DNA of 64,000 nt from Pusillimonas sp. DMV24BSW_D (GCF_011388195.1 NZ_CP049990.1:806001-870000), one strand, 5' to 3'; counted from the first letter of the stretch, positions 53,470 to 62,225 are shown. Notes: a model not told the origin generated them from the letters alone. Numbers and translations: made by a program.

Positions 53470-54672
53470 ATGCCGCCACCCCCTCTTTCCTACAACGATA
53501 CTCATTCGGATAACCAGCCGATTCACGGCGTGGCTCGACGTGTCGCGCATCTTGATATGGACGCGTTTTATGCGTCGGTTGAGCTACTGAAGTACCCGGA
53601 GCTGAAGGGGCAGGCGGTGGTGATTGGGGGCCGTAATACGCCGGCCCCGGCTGAACGCGCCGATGGTCGTCGTGTGTTCGGGCGTTTGCGTCAGTATGTG
53701 GGGCGCGGCGTCGTGACTACGTCTACCTACGAGGCGCGGGCGTTGGGTGTGTTTTCCGCCATGGGCATGATGAAAGCGGCGCAATTGGCCCCCGACGCCT
53801 ATTTGCTGCCTGCCGATTTCAATGCCTATCGAGATTATTCGCGCCGGTTCAAGGCAGCGGTTGCCGCCATTGCCCCTTGTATTGAAGATAGGGGCATTGA
53901 CGAAATCTATATTGATTTGACGCCGCTCGAAGAGCCGTCGAACGTCATCGGGCGGCGGCTGAAAGCGGCTGTGTTCGAGGCAACCGGTCTGACTTGTTCT
54001 ATTGCGATTTCACCCAATAAGCTCTTGTCGAAAATCGGTTCCGAATTGGAGAAACCGGATGGCCTGACCATTCTGACCCACGACGACATTCCGGCGCGAA
54101 TCTGGCCGCTGTCGGTTGGGAAAATTAATGGAATCGGTCCAAAAGCCACGCAGAAATTGCAATCTTTAGGTATTGAAACGATTGCCCAATTGGCTACGGC
54201 CGATGCCGGTATGTTGCAAACACACTTTGGTCGAACTTATGCCTATTGGCTATTGCAGGTGGCGCAAGGGCGTGATGAGCGTGAAGTTGTAACGCATTCC
54301 GAGCCCAAATCAGTTAGCCGGGAAACTACCTTCGATCGGGACTTGCACGTAGTGCACGACCGCACGCACTTGTCGACCATCTTTTTCAAGTTATGTGAAA
54401 AAGTGGGTGAGGACTTGAAACGAAAAGGCGTGAGGGGGCGAACAGTAGGCGTCAAACTGCGCTTTGAAGATTTCCGGACCGTCACTCGCGATTATTCGCT
54501 CGACCTCGAAACGGATGACGTTCAGCTCATTCATTTTGCCGCCCGACAGTGTTTAAAGCGCATTGAGTTTTCGGCCCGCGTGCGTTTGCTGGGCGTGCGG
54601 GTGAGTTCTCTTGCGCCGGCTTTGCAAAATGGGGTGAACGAACCCACTTTGGTCCAATTACCGCTTTACTAG
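53470..54672 (+). CDS. dinB: DNA polymerase IV (DinB, Y-family)
   Basis: A 400-aa translesion polymerase. Palm motifs are HLDMDAFYASVELLKYPELKGQAVVIGG and EDRGIDEIYIDLT (catalytic Asp-Glu). The helix-hairpin-helix thumb region is KINGIGPKATQKLQSLGIETIAQLATAD, followed by the little-finger domain. About 25 extra residues (NTPAPAERADGRRVFGRLRQ region) lie between VIGG and RGVVTTSTYEAR, where standard DinB has a few residues. No beta-clamp motif could be fixed at the C-terminus with confidence. It follows znuD by 9 bp. Confidence 0.9.
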   Translation: MPPPPLSYNDTHSDNQPIHGVARRVAHLDMDAFYASVELLKYPELKGQAVVIGGRNTPAPAERADGRRVFGRLRQYVGRGVVTTSTYEARALGVFSAMGMMKAAQLAPDAYLLPADFNAYRDYSRRFKAAVAAIAPCIEDRGIDEIYIDLTPLEEPSNVIGRRLKAAVFEATGLTCSIAISPNKLLSKIGSELEKPDGLTILTHDDIPARIWPLSVGKINGIGPKATQKLQSLGIETIAQLATADAGMLQTHFGRTYAYWLLQVAQGRDEREVVTHSEPKSVSRETTFDRDLHVVHDRTHLSTIFFKLCEKVGEDLKRKGVRGRTVGVKLRFEDFRTVTRDYSLDLETDDVQLIHFAARQCLKRIEFSARVRLLGVRVSSLAPALQNGVNEPTLVQLPLY

Positions 54673-54767
54673 CGCTATTGCTATTGTTTTTGGAATTGGC
54701 AGGGAAATGAGCAGGCGGATAGTGAAGTTGTATCAATCGTGAAAATACCGATGCAAATCATTCAATT

Positions 54768-54783
54768 GCTCTGTATACTGAGT
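54768..54783. promoter_or_regulatory. PicR-type operator, site 1 (before picR)
   Basis: GCTCTGTATACTGAGT: imperfect palindrome centred on GTATAC, 24 bp before the picR start. It shares GTATACTGA with site 2. Suggests autoregulation. Confidence 0.6.
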
Positions 54784-54807
54784 AAAAACACGAGAGACTA
54801 AAGCATT

Positions 54808-55401
54808 ATGAGACAGAGTTATTCAGCCGTGCCGAACAACGATTCAGTTTCGGATATAGAACAGAAAAAAAAGCAACATCCTGACAACGTCGGTTCAACG
54901 ATTAAGAAGGAACCTTTGCCCGACGACATTACGCCCGACGTATTCAGCCAACAGGGGCTTTGGTCGCGCCCGGGGTTCTTGGTGCGCCGGTTGAATCAAA
55001 TTCATTATGCAATGTTCTTCGAGGAATGCAAAGAGGGGAATATCACCCCGGTTCAATATGGGATTCTGACTGTGTTGTCGCGCAACCCGTGGCTGGATCA
55101 AACCGCAATTGGCTATGAGTTGGGGCTTGATCGCACCACGTCCGCCGATGTGATCAAACGGCTGGAGGAGAAAGGTCTGGTCGAGCGGCGCGTGAATCCT
55201 ACCGATAAACGCTCACGTCAGGCCAATATCACGCCTGAAGGGCTGGCGCTCATGGAGTCGCTGAAAGACGGTATGGCGAGATCGCAGCAACGCCTCATCG
55301 AGCCCCTGTCGCCGGCCGATCGCAAGACATTCATGACCTTGCTGGCTGAAGTGGTGGAGGCAAACAATCAACATGGCCGGGCGGCGTTGAAGTCTGTTTG
55401 A
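54808..55401 (+). CDS. picR: MarR-family regulator, PicR-like
   Basis: A 197-aa MarR regulator with a 45-residue polar N-terminal extension, then LWSRPGFLVRRLNQIHYAMFFEECKEGNITPVQYGILTVLSRNPWLDQTAIGYELGLDRTTSADVIKRLEEKGLVERR (split domain, HTH about residues 105-135). This type (NicR/PicR) represses nicotinate or picolinate genes and is released by a pathway intermediate. It heads the cluster picR-C-E-D-F, as in Alcaligenes. Palindromic sites before its own gene, picC, the Rieske operon and the TRAP gene suggest it controls all four. Effector unknown here. Confidence 0.82.
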   Translation: MRQSYSAVPNNDSVSDIEQKKKQHPDNVGSTIKKEPLPDDITPDVFSQQGLWSRPGFLVRRLNQIHYAMFFEECKEGNITPVQYGILTVLSRNPWLDQTAIGYELGLDRTTSADVIKRLEEKGLVERRVNPTDKRSRQANITPEGLALMESLKDGMARSQQRLIEPLSPADRKTFMTLLAEVVEANNQHGRAALKSV

Positions 55402-55453
55402 CCTCTGTCTGAATCGTTAACTAAGGGTTTACGCCATAGGAGCGAGATGATTT

Positions 55454-55469
55454 TGTCAGTATACTGACA
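55454..55469. promoter_or_regulatory. PicR-type operator, site 2 (before picC), perfect palindrome
   Basis: TGTCAGTATACTGACA is a perfect 16-bp palindrome 41 bp before the picC start. It is the best of the four related sites and the likely main operator of the catabolic genes. Confidence 0.75.
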
Positions 55470-55509
55470 TTAACTTTACATTATCGCTTTAGGCAAGAGG
55501 AGAGTTGTT

Positions 55510-56472
55510 GTGAGCCGAATTCGTAAAATTGCGTTGGAAGAGCACTTTTCAGGTGTGGGTTTTGGCGATTATTCAAAAGCGTTTGTCAGCCTGATCGACC
55601 CTGCCGTGGCGGCCGACTTAACGCGTCGCCTTACCGATTTCGACGAAATTCGTTTAAAGGAAATGGACGCGGCCGGAATCGATTATGTGATTCTTTCGCA
55701 AACGGGCCCTGGGGTGCAGGCCGAGAAAGACACGGCGGCCGCTATTGCCCGTGCAAAGGAAAATAATGATTTCCTGGCGGAGCAGATTGCGCGGCACCCC
55801 ACGCGTTTTGGCGGTTTTGCGCATTTGCCCATGCAAGACCCCAAAGCGGCGGCCGACGAACTCGAGCGTGCGGTGAATGTGTTGGGTTTCAAGGGGGCGC
55901 TGGTGAACGGCCACACCCATGGCGTGTATTACGATGACCCGGCGTTTGACGTGTTTTGGGAACGCATGCAGGCACTGGATGTGCCCTTGTATCTGCACCC
56001 TTTCAATATGTTCGATACCCCGCACATGTTCACCAAACACCCTGAATTGATGGGCGCCACTTGGGGCTGGGGGGTGGAAACCGGTACGCATGCATTGCGC
56101 CTGCTGTTCGGCGGTGTGTTTGATCGCTTCCCGAAATTGAAGTTGATTCTGGGGCATATGGGCGAAGGGCTGCCGTTTTTACGCTGGCGTTTCGACAGCC
56201 GTTTTGCTGTGTATCCGCAGGGCGTTACGCTGGAGCGCAAGCCGTCCGAATACTTCGGCTCCAACATCGTCATCACGACATCGGGCGTATGTTCACATCC
56301 TTCTTTAATGGGTGCCATTGGCGAAATGGGCGCAGAAGGTGTTATGTTTTCGGTAGATTACCCTTATGAAGAAACTGCGGTGGCCGCCGAGTTTATCGAA
56401 ACGGCACCGATGGATGAAAAAACACGTGCGCTGGTTTGCCATGGCAATGCCGAGCGCCTGTTCAAGCTTTAA
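55510..56472 (+). CDS. picC: 3,6-dihydroxypicolinate decarboxylase-like amidohydrolase (PicC)
   Basis: A 320-aa amidohydrolase-2-family TIM-barrel decarboxylase, same length as gamma-resorcylate decarboxylase and PicC. Metal ligands can be placed: E10 and H12 (ALEEHF), H163 (LHPFN), H216 (LGHMGEGLPF) and D283 (SVDYPYE). It should remove the carboxyl group of 3,6-dihydroxypicolinate to give 2,5-dihydroxypyridine, the substrate of PicD two genes on. The GTG start has GAGGAG upstream. A plain 2,6-dihydroxybenzoate-type activity cannot be excluded, but the neighbours make the pyridine substrate much more likely. Confidence 0.82.
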   Translation: MSRIRKIALEEHFSGVGFGDYSKAFVSLIDPAVAADLTRRLTDFDEIRLKEMDAAGIDYVILSQTGPGVQAEKDTAAAIARAKENNDFLAEQIARHPTRFGGFAHLPMQDPKAAADELERAVNVLGFKGALVNGHTHGVYYDDPAFDVFWERMQALDVPLYLHPFNMFDTPHMFTKHPELMGATWGWGVETGTHALRLLFGGVFDRFPKLKLILGHMGEGLPFLRWRFDSRFAVYPQGVTLERKPSEYFGSNIVITTSGVCSHPSLMGAIGEMGAEGVMFSVDYPYEETAVAAEFIETAPMDEKTRALVCHGNAERLFKL

Positions 56473-56483
56473 ACGGAGATAGT

Positions 56484-57317
56484 ATGAGTGCGTTTTTGTA
56501 TGGGGCCAATGTTCACGCTAACGGTATTCGTCAGCATTACCTGCGTTATGGGGGCAATGAAGGCGAGCGGGCCGGGCGTGATGCGGTTGTCATTGTTCCC
56601 GGCATTACCAGCCCGGCTATTACATGGGGCTTTGTCGCAGAACGGTTTGGCCAACATTTCGACACTTACGTGCTCGATGTTCGCGGCCGTGGGTTGTCGG
56701 AAGCTTCCGATACGCTCGATTACAGTCTGGATGCGCAGGCGGCTGATGTTATTGAGTTCGCCAAAGCGCTGGGGTTGAAGCGTTACAGCATTGTGGGCCA
56801 CTCAATGGGTGGCCGCATCGGCGTACGCGCAGCGCGTTCAGAACCGGAAGGGTTGACGCGTCTGGTCATGGTCGACCCCCCCGTTTCAGGCCCTGGGCGT
56901 CGCGAGTATCCGTCGAAGTTGCCCTGGTATGTCGATTCCATGGCGCTGGCGCGCAAGGGTTGTAGTGCTGAAGAAATGCGTGCTTTTTGTCCTACCTGGA
57001 CACAAGAGCAATTACAGTTGCGCGCCGAGTGGCTCCATACTTGCGACGAACGCGCTATCATCACCAGCTTCGAAGATTTCCACAAAGACGACGTTCACGC
57101 CGATATGCCCAAGGTTAAAGTGCCCACCATGCTTATGGTGGCCGAAAGGGGCGACGTCATTCGTGAAGAAGACATTGAAGAAATCAAGACATTGATCCCG
57201 GGTGTCGCTATTTCCCACGTGAATGACGCGGGCCATATGATTCCCTGGGACAACGAAGAAGGCTTTTATGAGGCTTTCGGCGATTTCCTGGGTGCCCCGC
57301 TAACCCGTCGCGCCTAA
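56484..57317 (+). CDS. picE: N-formylmaleamate deformylase (PicE/NicD-like alpha/beta hydrolase)
   Basis: A 277-aa alpha/beta hydrolase. The triad reads S107 (GHSMGG), D224 (ERGDVIREED) and H251 (NDAGHMIPWDNEEGF). The VPGITSPAITWGFVAERFG start and LDVRGRGLS-SDTLDYSLD segment are very like NicD. It removes formate from N-formylmaleamate, the ring-cleavage product of 2,5-dihydroxypyridine, leaving maleamate. The ATG at 56484 has ACGGAG upstream. It lies between the decarboxylase and the dioxygenase, as in picRCEDF. Confidence 0.87.
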   Translation: MSAFLYGANVHANGIRQHYLRYGGNEGERAGRDAVVIVPGITSPAITWGFVAERFGQHFDTYVLDVRGRGLSEASDTLDYSLDAQAADVIEFAKALGLKRYSIVGHSMGGRIGVRAARSEPEGLTRLVMVDPPVSGPGRREYPSKLPWYVDSMALARKGCSAEEMRAFCPTWTQEQLQLRAEWLHTCDERAIITSFEDFHKDDVHADMPKVKVPTMLMVAERGDVIREEDIEEIKTLIPGVAISHVNDAGHMIPWDNEEGFYEAFGDFLGAPLTRRA

Positions 57318-57341
57318 TTCCGCTATTTTCAGGAGTTCATC

Positions 57342-58385
57342 ATGCCTGTAAGTGATTATCAACTTGTTTCCGCCTGGCAGGAAGTGCTGCGTTTGTCCAA
57401 GCTCGAGGCGGGCCAAACTGTAACGATTCTGACCAGTACCGCTACGCACCCCCAGAATTTGCGGTGTGCCGCAATTGCGGTGCAATCCCTGGGGGCGGTT
57501 ATGAACCGGCTGGATCTGCCGCCGGTCAATGCCGAGAAAGCGCTTAGTCGTGATCCGCTGGCCTATCTGGGGACCACGCCACTTACGGGTAACAAGGCCG
57601 CGATTGCCTGCCTGAAAGAAAGCGATTTGGTACTAGACCTTATGACGCTCTTGTTTTCGCCGGAGCAAATCGACATTCTGAAAAGTGGCACGAAAATTCT
57701 GTTGGCGGTTGAGCCGCCTGAAGTTTTGGTGCGCACGGTACCTACCGAAGCCGACCGCAAGCGCGTGAAAACGGCGGCGGCACGTATTGAGGCTGCCAAG
57801 GAAATGACGGTGGTGTCGGACGCGGGCACCGACCTGCGCTGCCCCATAGGTGAATTCCCGGCTACTGCAGAATATGCTTTTGTAGATGAAGCCGGCCGCT
57901 GGGATCACTGGCCAAGCGGTTTTGCCTTTACCTTCCCCAACGAAGGTCAGGCCACAGGCCGTATTGTGATCGACAAGGGCGATATTCTATTGCCGCAGAA
58001 AAGCTATACGACCGACCAGATTGTTCTAACGGTTGAGAACGGCTATGCCACCAAGATTGAAGGTGGTGTCGATGCCGAGCTGCTGCGTGAATATATGGCT
58101 TCCTTCAACGATCCTGAGGGCTATGCCATCTCCCATATTGGCTGGGGTTTGCAACCGCGCTGTTATTGGTCAACCCTGGGCTTGTACGACAAAGAACAAA
58201 CCATCGGCATGGATGCGCGTGCCTATGAGGGCAACTTCCTGTTCTCGTTAGGGCCGAACAACGAAGGTGGTGGAAGCCGCACAACGGCTTGCCATATTGA
58301 TATTCCTTTGCGCAATTGCACCGTGTCGCTCGACGGTGAAGAGGTGGTGCGTAACGGCAAAGTGCTGGATGGTGGTGTTAAATGA
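57342..58385 (+). CDS. picD: 2,5-dihydroxypyridine 5,6-dioxygenase (PicD/NicX)
   Basis: A 347-aa member of the M29 aminopeptidase-like fold used by NicX. Three iron ligands fall at exactly the positions reported for NicX: H265 (AISHIGWG), H318 and D320 (TACHIDIPL). The enzyme opens 2,5-dihydroxypyridine between C5 and C6 with O2 to give N-formylmaleamate. Annotation as leucyl aminopeptidase would be wrong. A CAGGAG site precedes the ATG; the stop overlaps picF (ATGA). Confidence 0.93.
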   Translation: MPVSDYQLVSAWQEVLRLSKLEAGQTVTILTSTATHPQNLRCAAIAVQSLGAVMNRLDLPPVNAEKALSRDPLAYLGTTPLTGNKAAIACLKESDLVLDLMTLLFSPEQIDILKSGTKILLAVEPPEVLVRTVPTEADRKRVKTAAARIEAAKEMTVVSDAGTDLRCPIGEFPATAEYAFVDEAGRWDHWPSGFAFTFPNEGQATGRIVIDKGDILLPQKSYTTDQIVLTVENGYATKIEGGVDAELLREYMASFNDPEGYAISHIGWGLQPRCYWSTLGLYDKEQTIGMDARAYEGNFLFSLGPNNEGGGSRTTACHIDIPLRNCTVSLDGEEVVRNGKVLDGGVK

Positions 58386-59011
58386 CCCAAGGTAATGATG
58401 TTCAAACCTATGCCAAGCAAGGGTTCGGGAATCAGTTCGAACTGAAGGCTCCTGTGGGCCTGCTGATTATCGATTTTGTGAATGGTTTTGCCGACCCCGA
58501 GGTATTTGGGGGCGGCAATATTAAAGAAGCCATTCAGAACACTGTTCCTTTGTTGGCTGAGGCACGCAAGCGTGGCTGGCCGGTTGCGCATACGCGTATT
58601 GTCTTTGCCGACGACGGCGCGGATAACAATATTTTCTCGTTGAAAGTGCCCAGTATGCTGGGCCTGAAGGAAGACCACCCCAACAGCGCCATTGTGTCTG
58701 AGCTGGCACCGGCGGAAGGCGAATACGTAGTGCGCAAAACGGTTCCGTCGGCGTTCTTCGGCACCTCGCTGGCTGCTTGGTTGGCGATGCGTGGTGTGCA
58801 AACGTTGGTGGTGGCCGGTGCGGTAACCAGTGGTTGCGTGCGTGCCAGTGTCGTCGACGCCATGCAGTGGGGCTTTCGCCCGCTGGTGTTGTCTGATTGC
58901 GTGGGTGACCGCGCCATGGGGCCGCACGACGCAAACATGTTCGACATGGAACAAAAATACGCCACCGTGATGACACGCGATGAAGCGTTAAAGGCCTTGG
59001 AAGGGCTGTAA
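58382..59011 (+). CDS. picF: Maleamate amidohydrolase (PicF/NicF, isochorismatase family)
   Basis: A 209-aa cysteine hydrolase. The D-K-C triad is D31 (LLIIDFVNGF), K119 (YVVRKTVPSAFFGT) and C152 (AGAVTSGCVRASVVDA). It hydrolyses maleamate to maleate and ammonia, the last nitrogen-releasing step of the pathway. It overlaps picD by 4 nt. A maleate cis-trans isomerase gene would be expected next but is not in the window; a bidirectional terminator follows instead. Confidence 0.92.
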   Translation: MTQGNDVQTYAKQGFGNQFELKAPVGLLIIDFVNGFADPEVFGGGNIKEAIQNTVPLLAEARKRGWPVAHTRIVFADDGADNNIFSLKVPSMLGLKEDHPNSAIVSELAPAEGEYVVRKTVPSAFFGTSLAAWLAMRGVQTLVVAGAVTSGCVRASVVDAMQWGFRPLVLSDCVGDRAMGPHDANMFDMEQKYATVMTRDEALKALEGL

Positions 59012-59032
59012 GTATTGCCTGCCAAGGCAAAC

Positions 59033-59091
59033 AAAAAACCGCTGCTTTAAACGTCTCCGAAAGGAGACTATTTAAAAAGCAGCGGTTTTTT
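59033..59091. terminator. Bidirectional terminator between picF and the Rieske operon
   Basis: An outer stem AAAACCGCTGCTTT pairs with AAAAGCAGCGGTTTT, and an inner stem GTCTCC/GGAGAC lies in the loop; A-runs on the left and T-runs on the right allow termination on both strands. A separate small hairpin TTGCCT/AGGCAA lies at 59015-59030. It separates the convergent picF and oxygenase transcripts. Confidence 0.9.
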
Positions 59092-59092
59092 A

Positions 59093-59620
59093 TTAAACCG
59101 GATAAACCAGGTCGGTAGCCAGAATTTCCGTATCGTATACAACCTGACGTTCTTTCAGCAGCAGGCCGTTTTCACTGCGTACAAAGCGGTCGTAATACTT
59201 GCCCGCCAGGTGAATGGTGGACGGGCCTTCGATAAGCGTTTGAATCAACAGGTAGTTGGTTTCGGCCTCAATGAACTCGTCTGTCTCATCCATGATACGA
59301 ATGTTCGATATCATGTGCATGATGTGGCGTGGTGCGAACATTTGTGTTTGTGCAATCGCCACGGCGCGGTCTTGCATCATTCCGCGTCCTTCCGCATAAA
59401 CCAGGCCAACCAGCATTTTCTGGTTGGCATTCTCGCGTGACGTAATGCGATAGACCCCATCTTCGGTAAAGAATTCAGGCCATTTTTTTACGTCGCAGGC
59501 ATCCAGTACCGCGCAATATTCGATATGAAACGCTTCGATTTCCGCGCGCAGTTGTTGGGCCCGCGCAGCGTCAACCTTGACAGGCTGATAAGAAAAGTCG
59601 GTTTTCATTGTTGAAAGCAT
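59093..59620 (-). CDS. Ring-hydroxylating oxygenase small (beta) subunit
   Basis: A 175-aa NTF2-fold subunit: RAEIEAFHIEYCAVLDACDVKKWPEFFTEDGVYRITSRENAN, then RHIMHMISNIRIMDETDEFIEAETNYLLIQT and DRFVRSENGLLLKERQVVYDTEIL. Length and wording fit the beta subunits of salicylate-5-hydroxylase/NagH-like systems. It has a structural role in an alpha3-beta3 hexamer. It begins one base after the alpha stop, with GGGGAT upstream, and is the last gene of the minus-strand operon. Confidence 0.88.
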   Translation of the reverse strand: MLSTMKTDFSYQPVKVDAARAQQLRAEIEAFHIEYCAVLDACDVKKWPEFFTEDGVYRITSRENANQKMLVGLVYAEGRGMMQDRAVAIAQTQMFAPRHIMHMISNIRIMDETDEFIEAETNYLLIQTLIEGPSTIHLAGKYYDRFVRSENGLLLKERQVVYDTEILATDLVYPV

Positions 59621-59621
59621 A

Positions 59622-60911
59622 TTAGATCCCCATTACTTCGCGGTAGTATTTGTACATGGCACGAATCGCCGCTTCTGAAATCAGGGACTCCGACGTGCCG
59701 ATTTTGTCGGCATCGAGTTTTACGACACTGTTTTCGGTGCTCGAGCGGCGTACCCCTTCCTGTACGAAGCGCAGTGCCTCGTTGTCTTCCAGGCCCAGAA
59801 AGCCTGAGGGCCCCATGAGGTTGCCCTGACGCAGGCGATGGCGCAGCATTTCTTCATCGTCTTCTTCGTAGCCGAACATGGTCCATTGCATAATCATGCT
59901 GTTCGGGCCATTGGGAATAATCTGACGAATACCCAGGGTGTTCATTTCACGCTGAATAATGAAATTGGGCCAGATGGTATCCATGGTGACGGACCAGGGG
60001 GAGTCGAACTCTTTAACGAAGTGCAGGAAACGCTCGTCTTGCAGTCGCAGCCCTTCATGGAAAGAACGCATTTCCTTTTTTGTTTCCGGGTTCACGTCGG
60101 CGTAAAGGTCGTCGGACTTGGCCGAGCCCATAATGCCGTGGCGCCCGTGTACCTTGTCGGCGAACATCATGGATTTATTGCCGGCCACCAATAAACCGAA
60201 AACCACCAGGAATGAGTGCAACAGCGTTGCGTGATAGGGGTCTTTCAGGTTCTCGTGGTACATCTTCCAGTTACAGGGCAATTCATTGCGGTAGTAACCC
60301 AGGATTTTCAATGGCTTGCCTGTGAACGTGACCTTAAAGTCCTCCAGAATTTCAGGGCTCAGATACTCTTCAAGTGGCTCGACTTTGTCGGAATACGAGG
60401 CAAAAACGACACCGTTCAAAGTGGTGACGTGCAGCTTGCGCAGGCCGTGGTCTTCATTGCGGAAGTCACGCGGCATGCCGCCTTGTTTGTTTACGCCACG
60501 TTTGAAGGGCACGCCCTGCAGGTCGCCTTTTAGTGTGTACGACCACTGGTGGTAAGGGCAAACGAATTCTTTTGCGTTGCCTTTGCTTTCGCGACAGAAC
60601 TCTGCCCCACGGTGGGCGCAACGGTTTTCAAAAACATGAATGGAGCCGTCTTCCGCACGGGATACCACAACGGGGGTGTCGCCTACATAAGAGCGTTTGT
60701 AGTCGCCGTGGTTGGGAATTTCGGCTTCAAGGGCAACGAAGTTCCACGTGTCGCCGCGGAAAATCAGCGCCATTTCGCGGTCGTATATTTCCTGGCTGGT
60801 ATAGACCCAGTCTGGAATGTAATGCAGGTCGTTTTCAGGCCAGGCATAATTCTCCAGGGCGTCGTCTTTGGACCCCAGTGTTTGCCCGATCACGGTTTGG
60901 GATTGATACAT
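59622..60911 (-). CDS. Ring-hydroxylating oxygenase large (alpha) subunit, salicylate-5-hydroxylase-like
   Basis: A 429-aa oxygenase subunit. Rieske ligands are C98-A-H100 and C118-P-Y-H121; the catalytic iron site is D224-P-Y-H227-A-T-L-L-H232. The length and the IFRGDTWNFVALEAEIPNHGDYKRSYVGDTPVVV-type start match NagG and anthranilate/salicylate hydroxylases. It receives electrons through the linked ferredoxin. The nearby pic genes and shared operator sites suggest that its substrate is a hydroxypicolinate, with 3,6-dihydroxypicolinate as product; salicylate to gentisate is the main alternative. AGGAGA precedes the ATG. Confidence 0.88.
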   Translation of the reverse strand: MYQSQTVIGQTLGSKDDALENYAWPENDLHYIPDWVYTSQEIYDREMALIFRGDTWNFVALEAEIPNHGDYKRSYVGDTPVVVSRAEDGSIHVFENRCAHRGAEFCRESKGNAKEFVCPYHQWSYTLKGDLQGVPFKRGVNKQGGMPRDFRNEDHGLRKLHVTTLNGVVFASYSDKVEPLEEYLSPEILEDFKVTFTGKPLKILGYYRNELPCNWKMYHENLKDPYHATLLHSFLVVFGLLVAGNKSMMFADKVHGRHGIMGSAKSDDLYADVNPETKKEMRSFHEGLRLQDERFLHFVKEFDSPWSVTMDTIWPNFIIQREMNTLGIRQIIPNGPNSMIMQWTMFGYEEDDEEMLRHRLRQGNLMGPSGFLGLEDNEALRFVQEGVRRSSTENSVVKLDADKIGTSESLISEAAIRAMYKYYREVMGI

Positions 60912-60929
60912 GGAAGATCTCCTGTGAAA

Positions 60930-62225
60930 TCAGTTTGGCTGGCCCGCACTATGGGCCGCCGTCGCGCTTTTGGCGAAAGCGCGTGCAGTGACGGATGTGT
61001 CGGTAAAGTCGTTGGGGTTGATGCGCACGCCTTTTTCGAACAGCGTGCGCAGCGCGCGCAAATCTCCGCCTGCATTGACTGCGATGGCGTAACGCGGAAC
61101 GTTGTTCCTGAGCCCCAACATAATGAATTTCGGCGTTTCGGCTTTCGGATCCAGCTCGCCGCGAATAACGTAATTTAAATCGGGTTCCGGCAGCCCCAGC
61201 ATCTGAATGTTGCAACCAAACTGATCCGTCCAGAACCATGGGTAGGCGGCGGGTGCCGGATCTTTGCCCAGCATATGCGTTGCCGCGATGCGTGCCTGCT
61301 CATTGGCGTTCTGCCAAGACTCAAGGCGCGAAGCCTGTGCTGCGCTGCCTCGAATTTGGCTGGTGCAATCGCCGGCGGCATAAACATTCGCCTGGCTTGT
61401 TTGGCATTGCTCATTCACCAGAATGCCGCCATTGTTGGGGTCGATATCCAGACCCCCTTGGCGCGCAAGGGCGTTATTGGCTGATAACCCCACAGACACC
61501 ATAACGGTATCGGCCACAATGTGGTGTTCGTTAGGCAGGCGGATGTCCCACGACGCCTTGATGTCGGTGGGCGGCGTAATCGAGGCCGGTGCGTTACCCA
61601 GGTGGAGCGACAGGCCGGTGTGCACAATACGTTGTTGCAGCCAGTCAGAAAATGTGGGCGGGGCAACACGGCTCAAAACACGGTCGGTGGCCTCAATAAC
61701 TGATACCGCCACCCCCATTTTGTGGGCGGTTGAAGCCACTTCAAGCCCCAGAAACCCGCCACCGATGACGGCCAGATGTTTGCTGTATTTCAGCGCGGTG
61801 CGAAGGGCGTGCGCATCATCGAGCGTTCTTAAATAGAACACGCCGGGGGCATCTTCTGGAAACGCTTCGATAAAACGGGCGGTGCCGCCGGTTGTTAACA
61901 GGCATTGGTCGAACACCACTTGCGAGTTGTCCGACAACTGCGCCGTGCCTGCAAGCGGATCGATTGACTCCACTCTCAGACCCAGACGCAGATCGATATC
62001 GGCAATGCTGTAGAAATCGACCGGTTTAACGTCGATTGCGGGTTCGTTTTCCGGTGTGGCTGCCAAGACATCTTTCGACAATGGCGGCCGTTCGTAAGGG
62101 GCGTGTGCTTCCTCACCAATAAGAGTGATTTTGCCTTCAAAGCCTTGGTCGCGCAGCGTTGCCGCTGCCACAGCGGCGGCTTGTCCGGCACCGACAATCA
62201 GAATAGAGGAGAGTGTTTCAGTCAT
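60930..62225 (-). CDS. Ferredoxin reductase, BphA4-type FAD enzyme
   Basis: A 431-aa pyridine-nucleotide disulfide-oxidoreductase-fold reductase. It shows SILIVGAGQAAAVAAATLRDQG (FAD), APYERPPLSKDVL, HLAVIGGGFLGLEVASTAHKMGVAVSVIEATDR (NADH) and NVYAAGDCTSQ. It passes electrons from NADH to the Rieske ferredoxin encoded just upstream. The C-terminal domain is the usual reductase dimer domain. I chose the ATG at 62225, with AAAAAGG upstream; a TTG two codons earlier is possible. Confidence 0.92.
   Translation of the reverse strand: MTETLSSILIVGAGQAAAVAAATLRDQGFEGKITLIGEEAHAPYERPPLSKDVLAATPENEPAIDVKPVDFYSIADIDLRLGLRVESIDPLAGTAQLSDNSQVVFDQCLLTTGGTARFIEAFPEDAPGVFYLRTLDDAHALRTALKYSKHLAVIGGGFLGLEVASTAHKMGVAVSVIEATDRVLSRVAPPTFSDWLQQRIVHTGLSLHLGNAPASITPPTDIKASWDIRLPNEHHIVADTVMVSVGLSANNALARQGGLDIDPNNGGILVNEQCQTSQANVYAAGDCTSQIRGSAAQASRLESWQNANEQARIAATHMLGKDPAPAAYPWFWTDQFGCNIQMLGLPEPDLNYVIRGELDPKAETPKFIMLGLRNNVPRYAIAVNAGGDLRALRTLFEKGVRINPNDFTDTSVTARAFAKSATAAHSAGQPN

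Noticed and set aside
57342-58385. Leucyl aminopeptidase (M29)
   Set aside because: The three iron ligands of NicX are at identical positions and the gene is embedded in a pic-type operon.
59622-60911. Salicylate 5-hydroxylase feeding the gentisate operon at 17799-21044
   Set aside because: Not excluded, but less favoured: the genes are 38 kb apart, and the oxygenase operon carries the same operator-like site as the pic genes rather than the inverted repeat of the gentisate region.
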